Source of the DNA: Chloroflexales bacterium ZM16-3 | Lineage (GTDB): Bacteria > Chloroflexota > Chloroflexia > Chloroflexales > Chloroflexaceae | Direction: 5' to 3' | Assembly: GCA_004138175.2 (NCBI GenBank) | Contig: RYFE02000003.1 | Coordinates: forward strand, 62,001-126,000 | DNA length: 64,000 nt | Shown: positions 51,866 to 62,567 of the stretch, piece by piece | How positions within the stretch are numbered: position 1 is the first letter of the stretch | Layout: the number at the start of each line of letters is the position of its first letter | Notes under the pieces: generated by a model | Told to the model about the DNA's origin: nothing | What the model saw: only the letters and a program-made list of their open reading frames with translations | The model's database searches: none | Made by a program: the position numbers and the translations under genes

Positions 51866-51960
51866 CTGCCCTACAGATCGCTCATATGGGGCTGCTGATC
51901 GCGCAGGTGTGGTATACCTCCTGCGCGTCTTGGTGTCTTTATCTCAGAGGGCTGGTTGCT

Positions 51961-52575
51961 GTGACGAGCGTAGCGCGAATCGGAATCTACGGGGGCACCT
52001 TCGACCCCATCCATATCGGCCACTTGGCGATCGCCGAGGATGCGCGCCACACCCTTGGTCTCTCCCAGGTGCTCTTTATACCAACTGCCCGTCAGCCGCT
52101 CAAAGATGAGGTGCAGGGGGCGACGCCCTTACAGCGCCTGGAGATGGTGCGGCTTGCCTGCGCCACAAATCCGCACTTTGCTGTGTCTGATCTAGAGCTG
52201 CGCCGCCCTCCGCCATCCTATACGATCGACACACTGCTCGCACTGCGGGCTGATCTCGGCTCCGCCATAGATCTGGTGTTTCTGCTCGGCGTGGATGCCG
52301 CCCGCGATCTGCCGCGCTGGTATCGCGCCACCGAGATCATCCGGCTGGTTCGCCTGGCCGTCATCAGTCGCCCTGGCTATAGTCTGAGCCTTCAGGCGCT
52401 TGAGACCAACATGCCCGGTATCAGTGAGCGCTGTGTCACAATCGATGGCCCGCGCCTCGATGTCTCCAGTAGTGATCTGCGCGCCCGCCTGTTTGCCGGT
52501 CGCCCCGTACGCTACCAGATCCCCGACCCGGTGATCGACTATATTGCCGCGCACGGATTGTATCGAGAGCTGTAA
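51961..52575 (+). CDS. nadD: Nicotinate-mononucleotide adenylyltransferase
   Basis: 204 residues from GTG 51961, with GAGGG upstream; upstream in-frame starts would add non-family residues. The nucleotidyl-transfer motif is GGTFDPIHIGHL, with later SSSDLRARL. It makes NaAD from NaMN and ATP in NAD synthesis. rsmG follows three bases later. The usual partner rsfS is absent. Confidence 0.95.
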   Translation: MTSVARIGIYGGTFDPIHIGHLAIAEDARHTLGLSQVLFIPTARQPLKDEVQGATPLQRLEMVRLACATNPHFAVSDLELRRPPPSYTIDTLLALRADLGSAIDLVFLLGVDAARDLPRWYRATEIIRLVRLAVISRPGYSLSLQALETNMPGISERCVTIDGPRLDVSSSDLRARLFAGRPVRYQIPDPVIDYIAAHGLYREL

Positions 52576-52578
52576 ATA

Positions 52579-53292
52579 ATGGACACCCCCGAGTATATGC
52601 TTGCCCAGACCTGTGCATCCTGGGGACTTCCGCTGGACGCCGGTCAACTCGCCCAGTTTGCCGCCTACGCTCGCGATCTGCGCACTTGGAATGAGCGGGT
52701 GAACCTGACGGCGATCAGCGAGCCGGTTGAGATCTACCGACGTCACTTTCTCGACTCCCTCAGCCTCGCCCGCTTCTGGGGAGATGATCCTGGGAGCCTG
52801 GTGGATATCGGCAGCGGGGCGGGATTCCCCGGCCTGCCGCTGAAGATCCTGCGGCCAGCGTTGCGCCTTACCCTGGTCGAGTCGGTCGGGAAGAAGGCCG
52901 ATTTCCTGCGGTATATGGTGGGCGAGCTAGGATTCAATGGGGTGCGGGTGGTCGCCGCTCGGGCTGAGGATGTCGGTCGCGACCGTGCCGAGCGGGCAGC
53001 GCACGACCTCGTCACGGCCAGGGCTGTGGCCGAGATGCGCATCCTGGTCGAGTACTGCCTGCCGCTGTTGCAGGTTGGCGGGCGGATGCTTGCCGCAAAG
53101 GGGGCCGCCGCCCACGATGAGGTGGCGGCGGCGGCACGGGCGATTGCGTTACTTGGGGGTGATCTCGCAGGCGTGGAGTCGGTAGACATCCCTGGCCTAG
53201 ACGCACACGCGGTCGTGATTATCGATAAGGTGCGACCGACCGGGCCGCGCTACCCACGGGCACCCGGTGTGGCGAGCCGGAAGCCGCTGTAG
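52579..53292 (+). CDS. rsmG: 16S rRNA 7-methylguanosine methyltransferase
   Basis: 237 residues. Motif I is LVDIGSGAGFPGLPLKIL, typical of RsmG/GidB, which methylates G527 of 16S rRNA. NERVNLTAI occurs near the N-terminus. It follows nadD almost directly. The TAG stop lies in a hairpin shared with the convergent carboxyltransferase gene. Confidence 0.95.
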   Translation: MDTPEYMLAQTCASWGLPLDAGQLAQFAAYARDLRTWNERVNLTAISEPVEIYRRHFLDSLSLARFWGDDPGSLVDIGSGAGFPGLPLKILRPALRLTLVESVGKKADFLRYMVGELGFNGVRVVAARAEDVGRDRAERAAHDLVTARAVAEMRILVEYCLPLLQVGGRMLAAKGAAAHDEVAAAARAIALLGGDLAGVESVDIPGLDAHAVVIIDKVRPTGPRYPRAPGVASRKPL

Positions 53293-53320
53293 GTGCGGAG
53301 CGGGCCGCACCTACAGCGGC
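53283..53320. terminator. Bidirectional hairpin between rsmG and carboxyltransferase
   Basis: A 16-bp perfect stem GCCGCTGTAGGTGCGG with its complement and six-base loop. The rsmG stop is within the left arm. Confidence 0.7.
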
Positions 53321-53326
53321 TGGATA

Positions 53327-54880
53327 TCACAGCGGGATATTCCCGTGCTTCCGTGGTGGCAGGCTCTGGCGCTTGGTGCGGGCGATCCGCAGAGCCTTGA
53401 TCAGGGCCGGGCGCGTCTCCTTCGGCTCGATGACTGAGTCGATGTAGCCACGCTCCGCTGCGACGTAGGGGTTGGCGAAGCGGCCCTGGTAGTCCTCCAC
53501 CAGATCAGCCATTCGGGACACCGGATCCTTCGCCTCGGTCAGCTCCTTGCGGAAGATGATCTTCACTGCCGCGTCCACGCCCATCACTGCGATCTCGGCT
53601 GTAGGCCAGGCGAAGTTGAAGTCGGCGCGGATGTGCTTGGAGGCCATCACATCGTAGGCTCCGCCGTATGCCTTGCGGGTGATCACCGTCAGCTTCGGCA
53701 CCGTGGCCTCACAGTAGGCGTAGAGCAGCTTCGCGCCGTGGCGGATGATCCCGCCGTACTCCTGCTGCGTCCCCGGCATAAAGCCCGGCACATCTACAAA
53801 TGTCACTAGCGGAATATTGAAGGCGTCGCAGAATCGTACGAAGCGGGCGGCCTTCGATGAGCTGTCGATGTCCAGTGTGCCAGCCATATGCGCTGGCTGA
53901 TTTCCTACCACGCCTATCACATGGCCGTCGAGGCGGGCGAATCCGATCACGATGTTGCGCGCCCAGAATGGCTGCACCTCGAAGAAGAAGCCATCGTCCA
54001 CCACCGACTCAACCACCGTGACCATGTTATACGCCTTGCGCGGGCTGTCGGGGATGAGCGTCTGGAGCGATTCGTCCATGCGCTCCGGGTCGTCGCTGGG
54101 CGTAACGTAGGGCGGGTCGTCCATGTTGTTCGCAGGCAGGAACGAGAGCAGGGTGCGCAGCTGCTCGAAGCTCTGGGCCTCATCCTCGGCGGCAAAGTGG
54201 GCCACGCCGCTGCGCGCGTTGTGGGTCATCGCTCCGCCTAGCTCCTCGAAGCCCACCTCCTCGCCCGTGACCGTCTTGATCACATCGGGGCCGGTGATGA
54301 ACATCTGGCTGCTGCCCTTGACCATCAGGATGAAGTCGGTCATAGCGGGCGAGTAGACGGCACCGCCCGCGCATGGGCCGGCGATCACCGAGAGCTGCGG
54401 CACCACCCCGCTGCTCAGCACATTGCGGTAGAAGATCTCGGCGTAGCCGCCCAGGCTCACCACACCCTCTTGGATGCGTGCGCCGCCGCTGTCGTTGATG
54501 CCGATGCAGGGCACGCCCATACGTACTGAGAGATCCATAATTTTGCAGATCTTCTCGGCGAAGACCTCGCCGAGTGACCCGCCGAAGACTGTGAAGTCCT
54601 GGGCGAAGAGGCAGACTGGTCGGCCTTCGATAGTGGCGTGTCCGGTGATCACGCCGTCGCCGAGGGGCTTACGCTTCTCCATGCCGAAGGCAGAGGTGCG
54701 GTGGACGGCGAAGGCGTCAAGCTCGACGAAAGACCCCGGATCGACCAGGGTGTCGATCCGCTCGCGGGCAGTGAGCTTCCCTCTCTCGTGCTGGCGGGCC
54801 TCAGCTGCACTGTCGTTATGGAGCGACTGAGCCCGGCGGCGGCGCAGTTCCTCGATCTTCTCGGCGGTGGTGTGTGACAT
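53327..54880 (-). CDS. Acyl-CoA (propionyl-CoA-type) carboxylase carboxyltransferase subunit
   Basis: 517 residues, the length of PccB/AccD-type fused carboxyltransferases. Signatures: [20 protein letters not shown], then [17 protein letters not shown], and the second crotonase half [34 protein letters not shown]. It transfers carboxyl from biotin to acetyl- or propionyl-CoA, for fatty acid synthesis or a 3-hydroxypropionate-type cycle. Start ATG 54880 gives the expected [16 protein letters not shown]. The biotin carboxylase partner is not in the window. Confidence 0.93.
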   Translation of the reverse strand: MSHTTAEKIEELRRRRAQSLHNDSAAEARQHERGKLTARERIDTLVDPGSFVELDAFAVHRTSAFGMEKRKPLGDGVITGHATIEGRPVCLFAQDFTVFGGSLGEVFAEKICKIMDLSVRMGVPCIGINDSGGARIQEGVVSLGGYAEIFYRNVLSSGVVPQLSVIAGPCAGGAVYSPAMTDFILMVKGSSQMFITGPDVIKTVTGEEVGFEELGGAMTHNARSGVAHFAAEDEAQSFEQLRTLLSFLPANNMDDPPYVTPSDDPERMDESLQTLIPDSPRKAYNMVTVVESVVDDGFFFEVQPFWARNIVIGFARLDGHVIGVVGNQPAHMAGTLDIDSSSKAARFVRFCDAFNIPLVTFVDVPGFMPGTQQEYGGIIRHGAKLLYAYCEATVPKLTVITRKAYGGAYDVMASKHIRADFNFAWPTAEIAVMGVDAAVKIIFRKELTEAKDPVSRMADLVEDYQGRFANPYVAAERGYIDSVIEPKETRPALIKALRIARTKRQSLPPRKHGNIPL

Positions 54881-54912
54881 GGTGGTGGAGATCCTTCCGG
54901 ATACGATTGCAA

Positions 54913-54987
54913 GAGGGGCGCAGCAGTCGCCCTGCAAGTGCTGTACTTTTGCAGGTGTGCGTTTGGGGCGACTGCTGCGCCTTTACG
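54913..54987. repeat. GGCGCAGCAG palindromic repeat upstream of carboxyltransferase
   Basis: Outer arms GGCGCAGCAGTCGCC and complement around a smaller TGCAA/TTGCA stem. The arms match the GTAAGGGCGCAGCAG family at 22.4 kb. Confidence 0.7.
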
Positions 54988-55798
54988 CTTCCGATTCTGG
55001 GTGTCCGTTCGGTTTCGGTTGGCGAGATGCCCGGCTCCCTTGGCTGATCACACGCCAGGCAAACCGGGGCACCGCGTTTATGATCCGCCGCCAGCGGCTC
55101 GGCTGATGCGCCAGCCTGTAGGCCCACTCCAGCCCTGCGCGGCGAATGAGCGCCGGGGCAAGCGGTACCCGTCCAGAGAGATAGTCGAGCGTCCCGCCGA
55201 CTCCGATCGCCAGCGGCACCTGGAGCGCTGGCTGGTTGCGGGCGATCCAGATCTCCTGCTGCGGGTGCCCGTAGGCCACCAGTAGTACATGCGGGCGGGC
55301 GGCGGCGATCATCTGGCGCAGAAATGGCTCGTGGCGCGGGTGTGGCGAGCCGGCGAATGTCCCGGCGACGATCAGCCCTGGGTGGAGGGATCGCAGTGCC
55401 TCCGCAGCCTCGGCGGCGACGCCGGGTGCCGCGCCAAGCAGGAACATTCGGTAGCCCCTGGCCACACACAGCCCCGCTAGCTGTTTGGTCAGATCGACGC
55501 CCGTCACGCGACAGCGCAGCGGCGTGCCCAGATAGCGGGCCGCCAGGATCAGCCCGAACCCGTCGGCTGTGGCCAGGTCGGCTTCGGCGAGCGCCGTGCG
55601 GAAGGCCGGGTTTGCCTGGGCCTCGATCACAAACTCCGGGTTCACTGTGGCGAGCTGGTGTGGCCCGCCTGCGGCGATCATCGCGTCGATCTGCGTGATC
55701 GCCTCGTCCGCCGTCAGATCGTCGATGGGGACCCCGAGGATCGTGATCCGTCGGCGGTCATACGCCGACGTGTGTGGGCTTGAGGGTAAGAGACTCAC
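54983..55798 (-). CDS. WecG/TagA/CpsF-family glycosyltransferase (GT26)
   Basis: 271 residues from GTG 55798 (start uncertain; upstream in-frame sequence contains a TATAAT and is probably promoter). Family motifs: VNPEFVIEAQ, ADGFGLILAARYLG, VGGTLDYLSGRVPLAP, and RRAGLEWAYRLAHQPSRW. It adds N-acetylmannosamine or a similar sugar to an undecaprenyl-linked acceptor in cell-surface glycan synthesis. It is divergent from aspS. Confidence 0.85.
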   Translation of the reverse strand: MSLLPSSPHTSAYDRRRITILGVPIDDLTADEAITQIDAMIAAGGPHQLATVNPEFVIEAQANPAFRTALAEADLATADGFGLILAARYLGTPLRCRVTGVDLTKQLAGLCVARGYRMFLLGAAPGVAAEAAEALRSLHPGLIVAGTFAGSPHPRHEPFLRQMIAAARPHVLLVAYGHPQQEIWIARNQPALQVPLAIGVGGTLDYLSGRVPLAPALIRRAGLEWAYRLAHQPSRWRRIINAVPRFAWRVISQGSRASRQPKPNGHPESEA

Positions 55799-55880
55799 GG
55801 CAATAGTATGCGTCACAAAGATACAAGTTGACGGAATGGAGAGCATTATAGCGCAGAACAGCGCCCGCACATCGGCATGC

Positions 55881-55886
55881 TATAAT
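55881..55886 (+). promoter_or_regulatory. -10 box for aspS
   Basis: TATAAT, about 70 bp upstream of aspS, without a clear -35. A minus-strand TATAAT at 55845-55850 serves the divergent glycosyltransferase. Confidence 0.45.
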
Positions 55887-55908
55887 GCGGCGCGTACTTT
55901 ATGCTGTT

Positions 55909-55943
55909 AATCTGCAATCTGCAATCTGCAATCTGTAATCTGC
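55909..55943. repeat. Heptamer array, unit AATCTGC, five copies, in aspS leader
   Basis: AATCTGC three times, AATCTGT, AATCTGC, then AATCAGGAGC carrying the ribosome-binding site. It lies between the -10 box and the aspS start and would be transcribed. Confidence 0.9.
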
Positions 55944-55957
55944 AATCAGGAGCTACT

Positions 55958-57718
<1,761 letters not shown>

Positions 57719-57721
57719 GAC

Positions 57722-57747
57722 AGCTTCCCGGAAATTTCTGGGAAGCT
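57722..57747 (+). terminator. Hairpin after aspS
   Basis: Stem AGCTTCCCGGAAA with complementary TTTCTGGGAAGCT, directly after the aspS stop. Confidence 0.6.
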
Positions 57748-57854
57748 TATGCGACCCGGGGGACGACTGCTAACGCGGCCAGTCGTTCCTCGTCGGTCGT
57801 CCAAACCTGATACGGGATTCCGGCTACGTGTACTAGTACTATTGGGCGGCCGAT

Positions 57855-57900
57855 GATGCCCGGATCACTGCGCTAATCAGTGATCCGGGCATCGTTGTCT
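57855..57900 (+). terminator. Second hairpin downstream of aspS
   Basis: A 16-bp perfect stem GATGCCCGGATCACTG with its complement, seven-base loop, and T-rich GTTGTCTT. Confidence 0.65.
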
Positions 57901-58034
57901 TGTGAGGAAGTAGTGAGGGGATCCGTGGGCAGTGTGCTCGCTAGTGCGCTATACTAATAGAACCCTCTCCTCAGTCTGTACATCTGCGCGCTACCCCGCT
58001 GAGGCGGCGGAGCCGTCGCAGGGAGGTCGATCCG

Positions 58035-59015
58035 ATGTCGAAGCGCATCTTGATCGTCGATGATGACCCCGATATCCGCCGCATTGTTACGCTTGCACTC
58101 AGCGATGACTCGCCGTACCTGGTGAACGCTGTGTCCTCGGCAGAGGCGGCGCTCTTGCATATCGCACGCCAGCCCGTCGATCTGCTCTTCACGGATATCC
58201 AGATGCCGGGGATGAACGGGCTTGATCTGGTGCGGCGGGTTCACGAGCTCGACCCGAACACGGCTGTGATTGTTTTTACCATCAGCCCCGAGGATCTGAC
58301 CCCCGACCGCGCCGCTGAGCTGAATGTCGATTGCCTGCTAGCGAAGCCGGTGGAGACAGATCGGCTGCGCTCAACGGTCGATATGCTCCTGAACCCGACT
58401 CGGCAACTGCCGCGCCCCTCGCAGCGAGCAGGCCGTTTGGTCGAGGACGTGGCCGTACCCATTTCGGCGATGCCTGAGGTGATGGCGCGCCCCGTCGCTC
58501 CACCTTCGGTCACGACGGGGCCGCTCAGCCAGCGCCTCTCGGCCCTGCGCGCAAAGAAACAGACAGGCACCCTTAGCGACGGCCCGGTCGCGATGCGCCT
58601 GACGCCTAACCGGACTGGTAGTAGCGGCCACAGCTACTCCGACGCACAGATCGAGCAGATGCGGCTGGCCCTCAAGGATCTGGCGATGGAGCCGGATGTG
58701 GCCTGCGCAGTTCTGTCCGATATCAGCGGGATGGTGCTGACCCACTGGAGCCGCGAGCGCGATATCAATGTCGCTGTCGTGGCCGCTCTGGCGGCGGGGA
58801 ACACCCTTGCCATGGCGGAGATCAGCCGCAACCTGGGCCAGCGCCAGCCGGGCCGCCTGGTGATCCACGAGGGGCAGGATCTGAGCATCATGATGGCAAC
58901 AATGGACGACCTGTTGCTGCTGATCGCTATCGGCCCCCAAGCCTCGCTTGGCTGGGCGCGGATCGCTGTCATGCGCGCCTGCGAGGATGTCCAGCTGATT
59001 GCCCGAGGTGGTTAG
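58035..59015 (+). CDS. Receiver-Roadblock/LC7 fusion protein
   Basis: 326 residues. The N-terminal receiver (about 4-118) has the full acid pocket (LIVDDDPDIRR), phospho-Asp in LLFTDIQMPGMNG and Lys in AKPVE. A Pro/Ser/Arg-rich linker (about 120-205) leads to a Roadblock/LC7 domain (about 210-320, AVLSDISGMVLTHWSRERD, MMATMDDLLLLIAIG). Roadblock proteins of the MglB type regulate small Ras-like GTPases in gliding bacteria, so this may link phosphorylation to cell polarity or motility. No GTPase gene is adjacent. Confidence 0.82.
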   Translation: MSKRILIVDDDPDIRRIVTLALSDDSPYLVNAVSSAEAALLHIARQPVDLLFTDIQMPGMNGLDLVRRVHELDPNTAVIVFTISPEDLTPDRAAELNVDCLLAKPVETDRLRSTVDMLLNPTRQLPRPSQRAGRLVEDVAVPISAMPEVMARPVAPPSVTTGPLSQRLSALRAKKQTGTLSDGPVAMRLTPNRTGSSGHSYSDAQIEQMRLALKDLAMEPDVACAVLSDISGMVLTHWSRERDINVAVVAALAAGNTLAMAEISRNLGQRQPGRLVIHEGQDLSIMMATMDDLLLLIAIGPQASLGWARIAVMRACEDVQLIARGG

Positions 59016-59028
59016 ATCCCGCTGAGGT

Positions 59029-59057
59029 TTGACACCCCCCGCCGACTTTGTTATAAT
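59029..59057 (+). promoter_or_regulatory. Consensus sigma70 promoter for rplU-rpmA-rpmE
   Basis: TTGACA, 17-bp spacer, TATAAT: a perfect consensus. The transcript would have a leader of about 125 bases with small GC stems before rplU. Confidence 0.9.
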
Positions 59058-59187
59058 GGGGAAGGTTCAGGGCGGTTCAGCCGCTCTATTTTCTTGTTGT
59101 CAAAAACCATTTGATGTAGCAGCACCGGCGTGGCGGTTGGCGCAGCCGTAACGTGATCTGTTGCACCGCTGCCCAAGGAGCATGGAC

Positions 59188-59499
59188 GTGTACGCGATTA
59201 TTCGTGACCGCGGTATGCAGTACCGCGTTGAGAAGGGCCAAGTCGTCAACATCGACTTGCTAGATGTCGAGCCGGGAAGCCAGATCGAGCTGAGCGAGGT
59301 GCTGCTGATCGGCGACGGTGACGTGGTGCAGGTCGGTGCCCCGCTAGTGAGCGGCGCATTGGTAAAGGCAGAGGTGCTGGGCGTGAAGAAGGGCGAGAAG
59401 ATTATCGTCTTCCGGTACCGCAACAAGAAGCGCTACCGCCGCCGCACCGGCCACCGCCAGCGCTACACCGAGATCAAGATCAGCGATATTGTCGCGTAG
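59188..59499 (+). CDS. rplU: 50S ribosomal protein L21
   Basis: 103 residues from GTG 59188 (MYAIIRDRGMQYRVEKGQ), the exact size of typical L21. AAGGAG lies seven bases before GTG but only one base before the ATG at 59182, so GTG is the better start. It binds 23S rRNA near L20. First gene of rplU-rpmA-rpmE under a consensus promoter. Confidence 0.97.
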   Translation: MYAIIRDRGMQYRVEKGQVVNIDLLDVEPGSQIELSEVLLIGDGDVVQVGAPLVSGALVKAEVLGVKKGEKIIVFRYRNKKRYRRRTGHRQRYTEIKISDIVA

Positions 59500-59549
59500 G
59501 CTGCCCTGCCAGCGCACTGTTCTATACCTAAAACTTCGGAGAAACAACG

Positions 59550-59837
59550 ATGGCACATAAAAAGGGAATGGGTAGCTCGCGCAATGGCCGCGACAGCAAG
59601 CCGAAGATGCGCGGTGTGAAGCGCTACGGCGGCGAGCTGGTCGTGCCGGGCAACATTATTGTCCGCCAGTGCGGCACCAAGATCAAGCCCGGCAAGAATG
59701 TCGGCCTCGGTCGCGACTACACTATCTACGCGATGGTTGAGGGTCACGTCCAGTTCAAGCCATACTCGCGCGATCAGAAGATCGTCAGCGTGATCCCAGT
59801 TGAGACTCCGGTCGAGGCGGTCGCCGCCGCCGACTAG
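59550..59837 (+). CDS. rpmA: 50S ribosomal protein L27
   Basis: 95 residues. Begins [20 protein letters not shown] with the [16 protein letters not shown] core. The N-terminal tail reaches the peptidyl transferase centre. The mature N-terminus follows directly; no cleavable extension of the Firmicutes type. Confidence 0.98.
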   Translation: MAHKKGMGSSRNGRDSKPKMRGVKRYGGELVVPGNIIVRQCGTKIKPGKNVGLGRDYTIYAMVEGHVQFKPYSRDQKIVSVIPVETPVEAVAAAD

Positions 59838-59909
59838 CTGCTGTCTCTAGGAACCTATCGGGAGGTAACCCGGCAGCGGCCGACCCCTCCCAGAAGATGG
59901 AGCACTACG

Positions 59910-60209
59910 GTGAAGAAGGGTATTCATCCCAATTACAATACCGATGGGGTCGTCTGTACGACCTGCGGCACCCACTGGAAGATTGGCTCGACTCGGTCTG
60001 GCATGCGCGTTGAGATCTGCGCGAACTGTCACCCGTTCTATACGGGCGAGCAGCGTATCGTTGATACCGCTGGACAGGTCGATCGCTTCATGCGTCGGCT
60101 GAGCGCGGCCCAGGATCGCCAGGCCAGCATCGAGAAGCAGAAGAGCTCCCGCAGCGTGCCGGAGCCCAAGAAGAGCCTGCTCAAGGAACTCTACGGCGAC
60201 GAGGCTTGA
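59910..60209 (+). CDS. rpmE: 50S ribosomal protein L31 (zinc form)
   Basis: 99 residues from GTG 59910. Zinc ligands CTTCGTHW and CANCHPFY are all present (C+ type), then FYTGEQRIVDTAGQVDRF. The C-terminus has a Lys/Ser-rich extension (IEKQKSSRSVPEPKKSLLKE) beyond usual L31. Third in the operon. Confidence 0.95.
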   Translation: MKKGIHPNYNTDGVVCTTCGTHWKIGSTRSGMRVEICANCHPFYTGEQRIVDTAGQVDRFMRRLSAAQDRQASIEKQKSSRSVPEPKKSLLKELYGDEA

Positions 60210-60218
60210 TCTCGATCA

Positions 60219-60275
60219 TAGCGTCGCACACAAAGAGACCGGCCCCAGGGGCCGGTCTCTTTGTGTGCGACGCTA
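60219..60275. terminator. 28-bp bidirectional hairpin between rpmE and WYL gene
   Basis: A very long perfect stem (TAGCGTCGCACACAAAGAGA... and complement) with a one-base loop region. The stop of the convergent WYL gene (60273-60275) is inside the right arm. Confidence 0.75.
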
Positions 60276-61241
60276 TCTGTAACGATCCGCCATACGGGCG
60301 CTGTGGGAGGCTACCTCGGCGCGCAGATCCGGCGGCGCGACCACCTCGATGTCTGCGCCCCAGCTGAGCACCCAGGGCATTACCTCGCGGATTCCGCCGA
60401 TCGTCATCATGAGGTCGCAGCCGCCGTCATCGCGCTCGACCAGGTGCTGGCTGTGGTGCCAGACGCTCTCGCGCACCCGTGGAGCTGCCTCGGCGCTGAA
60501 TCGCAGGTGGATATCCACCTCGGCGTCGTCCATCACCCCCCAGGCGTTGGAGAGGAAGGCGTAGGGGTCGAAGTCGTCTGGGATTGTGTAGTGCTCGTCG
60601 AGCAGATCCGCCCGTTCGATCCGCTCGATTTTGAAGGTGCGGATCGCCCCGCGCAGCCGGTCGAATCCGATCACGTAGGCGCCCGGTGTGCTGCGGGAGA
60701 CCTCGACGAAGTAGGGGGCGACCTCGCGCTCGGTGCTCTCGCGGTTTGGCGCTCGGTAGCGCAGCAGCACCAGGCGTCGATCCGCCCACGCCCTAGTCAG
60801 CGCCTCTAGGTTGCGGATGTAGTTGGAGCGCACCGGGCGCGACCGCACCACATCGGCGGCCTGGGCAATATGGGACGAGATCGTCTGGTCTGGCAGACCA
60901 GACGCCAGCTTGTCGAGGGCTGAGACGATGTGTGGGTTGTGCTCGTCGCTGTGGTGGGTGAGCAGCCGTGCGGCGAAGTAGAGGGCGATCGCCTCGTTGA
61001 GGTTCAGCCGCACCGTTGAGAGGTAGGTGGCCCGGTCGATGCCAAACCGCCCCCGCTCCTCCCAGACCGGCACGCCCATCTCGTGGAGGGCCATGAGGTC
61101 GCGGTAGATTGTGCGGCGAACCACCCCGCAGTCGTTGGCCAGATCGATCACGCGCAGGCCACCGGGGGTGTTGTAGAGCCGGTGTTCGATCCGCCGCAGG
61201 CGGGCGGCCTTACTGTGGATCCGATCATCGTCCTCGGCCAC
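60273..61241 (-). CDS. WYL-domain transcriptional regulator
   Basis: 322 residues. N-terminal winged helix (about 10-65, ARLRRIEHRLYNTPGGLRV, RRTIYRDLMALHEMGV), then a WYL-type sensor (about 145-230, with RLVLLRYRAPN and GAYVIGFDR) and a WCX C-terminal part. WYL regulators respond to nucleic-acid or nucleotide ligands, many in DNA damage or defence contexts, but no defence genes are adjacent. GTG start with GGGGCGG upstream. It follows a small membrane gene by 14 bp. Confidence 0.85.
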   Translation of the reverse strand: MAEDDDRIHSKAARLRRIEHRLYNTPGGLRVIDLANDCGVVRRTIYRDLMALHEMGVPVWEERGRFGIDRATYLSTVRLNLNEAIALYFAARLLTHHSDEHNPHIVSALDKLASGLPDQTISSHIAQAADVVRSRPVRSNYIRNLEALTRAWADRRLVLLRYRAPNRESTEREVAPYFVEVSRSTPGAYVIGFDRLRGAIRTFKIERIERADLLDEHYTIPDDFDPYAFLSNAWGVMDDAEVDIHLRFSAEAAPRVRESVWHHSQHLVERDDGGCDLMMTIGGIREVMPWVLSWGADIEVVAPPDLRAEVASHSARMADRYR

Positions 61242-61255
61242 GACCGCCCCTGTGG

Positions 61256-61447
61256 CTAGAAGATGAAGTAGGTGGCGATCATGCCGACGAAGAGCAGCCC
61301 GCCCCAGAGGGTGATCATCAGCAGGTCGCGCCGGACATAGGCGTAGTCGCGGGAGTAATTTGGCGGCTCGATCACTCTGGCCGGTGAGCGGCGCTGCTGC
61401 GTGCGCACCGGCTGTCGGCGGCGCTGGCTACGGGTTGTGGTGGGCAT
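61256..61447 (-). CDS. Small single-pass membrane protein
   Basis: 63 residues. A basic Arg-rich N-terminal half (RSQRRRQPVRTQQRRSPARV) and one C-terminal membrane helix (LLMITLWGGLLFVGMIATYF). Probably cytoplasmic-N, membrane-C orientation. Cotranscribed with the WYL regulator, 14 bp downstream. Function unknown. Confidence 0.6.
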   Translation of the reverse strand: MPTTTRSQRRRQPVRTQQRRSPARVIEPPNYSRDYAYVRRDLLMITLWGGLLFVGMIATYFIF

Positions 61448-61577
61448 CGCTGTCTCCCTTGCTTCCTATTGCACACGGCCGCGTACGACCGGGATACGGC
61501 ATACTCAGGGCATTATACCATCTTCTGGCGGCGCGCCCATGCCATCTGTCGCTGGTGGCCAGCCTTGGGGCAGGCGG

Positions 61578-62435
61578 CTACGCGGTGATCCGCACTCCGT
61601 TCTGTGAGGGGTCGCGTAGCAGCACGCCACCTTCCGCATCCTCGGCGGCGATCCCGGCCTCGCGCACTCGGCTCAGCACGACGTCCAGCGCCTCAGACCC
61701 GGGCAGTCTCACGGTGAAGTGGCGCAGCCCTGCCGCGCCTGTCGGTGGCGGTGGCGCGCCTACGCCGGCCCATGTGTTCAGCCCCAGGTGGTGATGGTAG
61801 CCGCCAGCGGAGACGAACATCGCCGCCGGGCCGTAGCGCGCCATCACCTCGAAGCCGAGTACCCCGCAGTAGAACGCCTCTGCCGAGGGCAGGTCTTTTA
61901 CCTGGAGGTGGACGTGGCCAACCGTGGATCCGTCTGCCATTCCTGCCCATGGCGCGGTGTCGCCCTGGAGCTCGCCGAGGATGCCGTCGATGTCTAGCGG
62001 ATTGGTGGCCATGAGTACCTCACGCTGGTTGTAAGACCATGTTGAGCGCGGCCGGTCGGCGTAGATTTCTAGCCCGTTCCCGTCTGGGTCATCCAGATAG
62101 AGCGTCTCGCTCACCAGGTGGTCGGATGCGCCGCTCAGGGGGTAGCGCGTTTCGGCGAAGCGGCGGATCACCCTGGCCAGGTCGCGGCGGCTCGGCAGGA
62201 GCAGGGCGATGTGGTAGAGCCCCGTGGATCGCGGGGGCTTTGGCCTGGCCCCTGGCCGCTCGTCGAGGACGAGCAGGGTTGTCTCGCCTGCCTTGAGCCC
62301 CACCGACCCGTCGGCGCGGCGCTCAACCTGCATGCCTAGCACGCCCTCGTAGAAGCTTAGGGCGCGTCCCATATCGGCCACCACCAGCCGGGCCGGGCCG
62401 AGCGCCGTATGTGGGTCAATCACAAATGGTTCCAT
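61578..62435 (-). CDS. VOC-family dioxygenase-like protein (CatE-type)
   Basis: 285 residues with two glyoxalase/VOC modules (about 12-125, LVVADMGRALSFYEGVLGMQ; about 155-285, HVHLQVKDLPSAEAFYCGVL). The metal ligands include His in HVHLQV and HHLGLN. The layout matches CatE-like catechol 2,3-dioxygenases, though the natural substrate is uncertain. Start ATG 62435; upstream in-frame sequence is not family-like. Confidence 0.8.
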   Translation of the reverse strand: MEPFVIDPHTALGPARLVVADMGRALSFYEGVLGMQVERRADGSVGLKAGETTLLVLDERPGARPKPPRSTGLYHIALLLPSRRDLARVIRRFAETRYPLSGASDHLVSETLYLDDPDGNGLEIYADRPRSTWSYNQREVLMATNPLDIDGILGELQGDTAPWAGMADGSTVGHVHLQVKDLPSAEAFYCGVLGFEVMARYGPAAMFVSAGGYHHHLGLNTWAGVGAPPPPTGAAGLRHFTVRLPGSEALDVVLSRVREAGIAAEDAEGGVLLRDPSQNGVRITA

Positions 62436-62530
62436 TGTGCTGTGTGCTCGCTTTCTGCCCGGCGAATCGGGCTTGCCTTTTCTCAGCGCATCATCGCACG
62501 CGGGCGTAAACAGAACATCAACAGGGCAGC

Positions 62531-62559
62531 TTGCGCGGCCTCGCAACTGCCGCTATGAT
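62531..62559 (+). promoter_or_regulatory. Promoter for purK, predicted leaderless
   Basis: TTGCGC, 17-bp spacer, TATGAT; the -10 ends eight bases before the purK ATG. No Shine-Dalgarno site is visible. Confidence 0.45.
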
Positions 62560-62567
62560 AGCGCCCT

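Larger units (their letters stand above)
57719..58034. other. Gene-free interval with two terminators
   Basis: 316 bp between aspS and the REC-Roadblock gene. It has hairpins at 57722-57747 and 57855-57893, the latter followed by GTTGTCTT, then TATACT at 57950 as a weak -10. No gene is seen. Confidence 0.6.
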
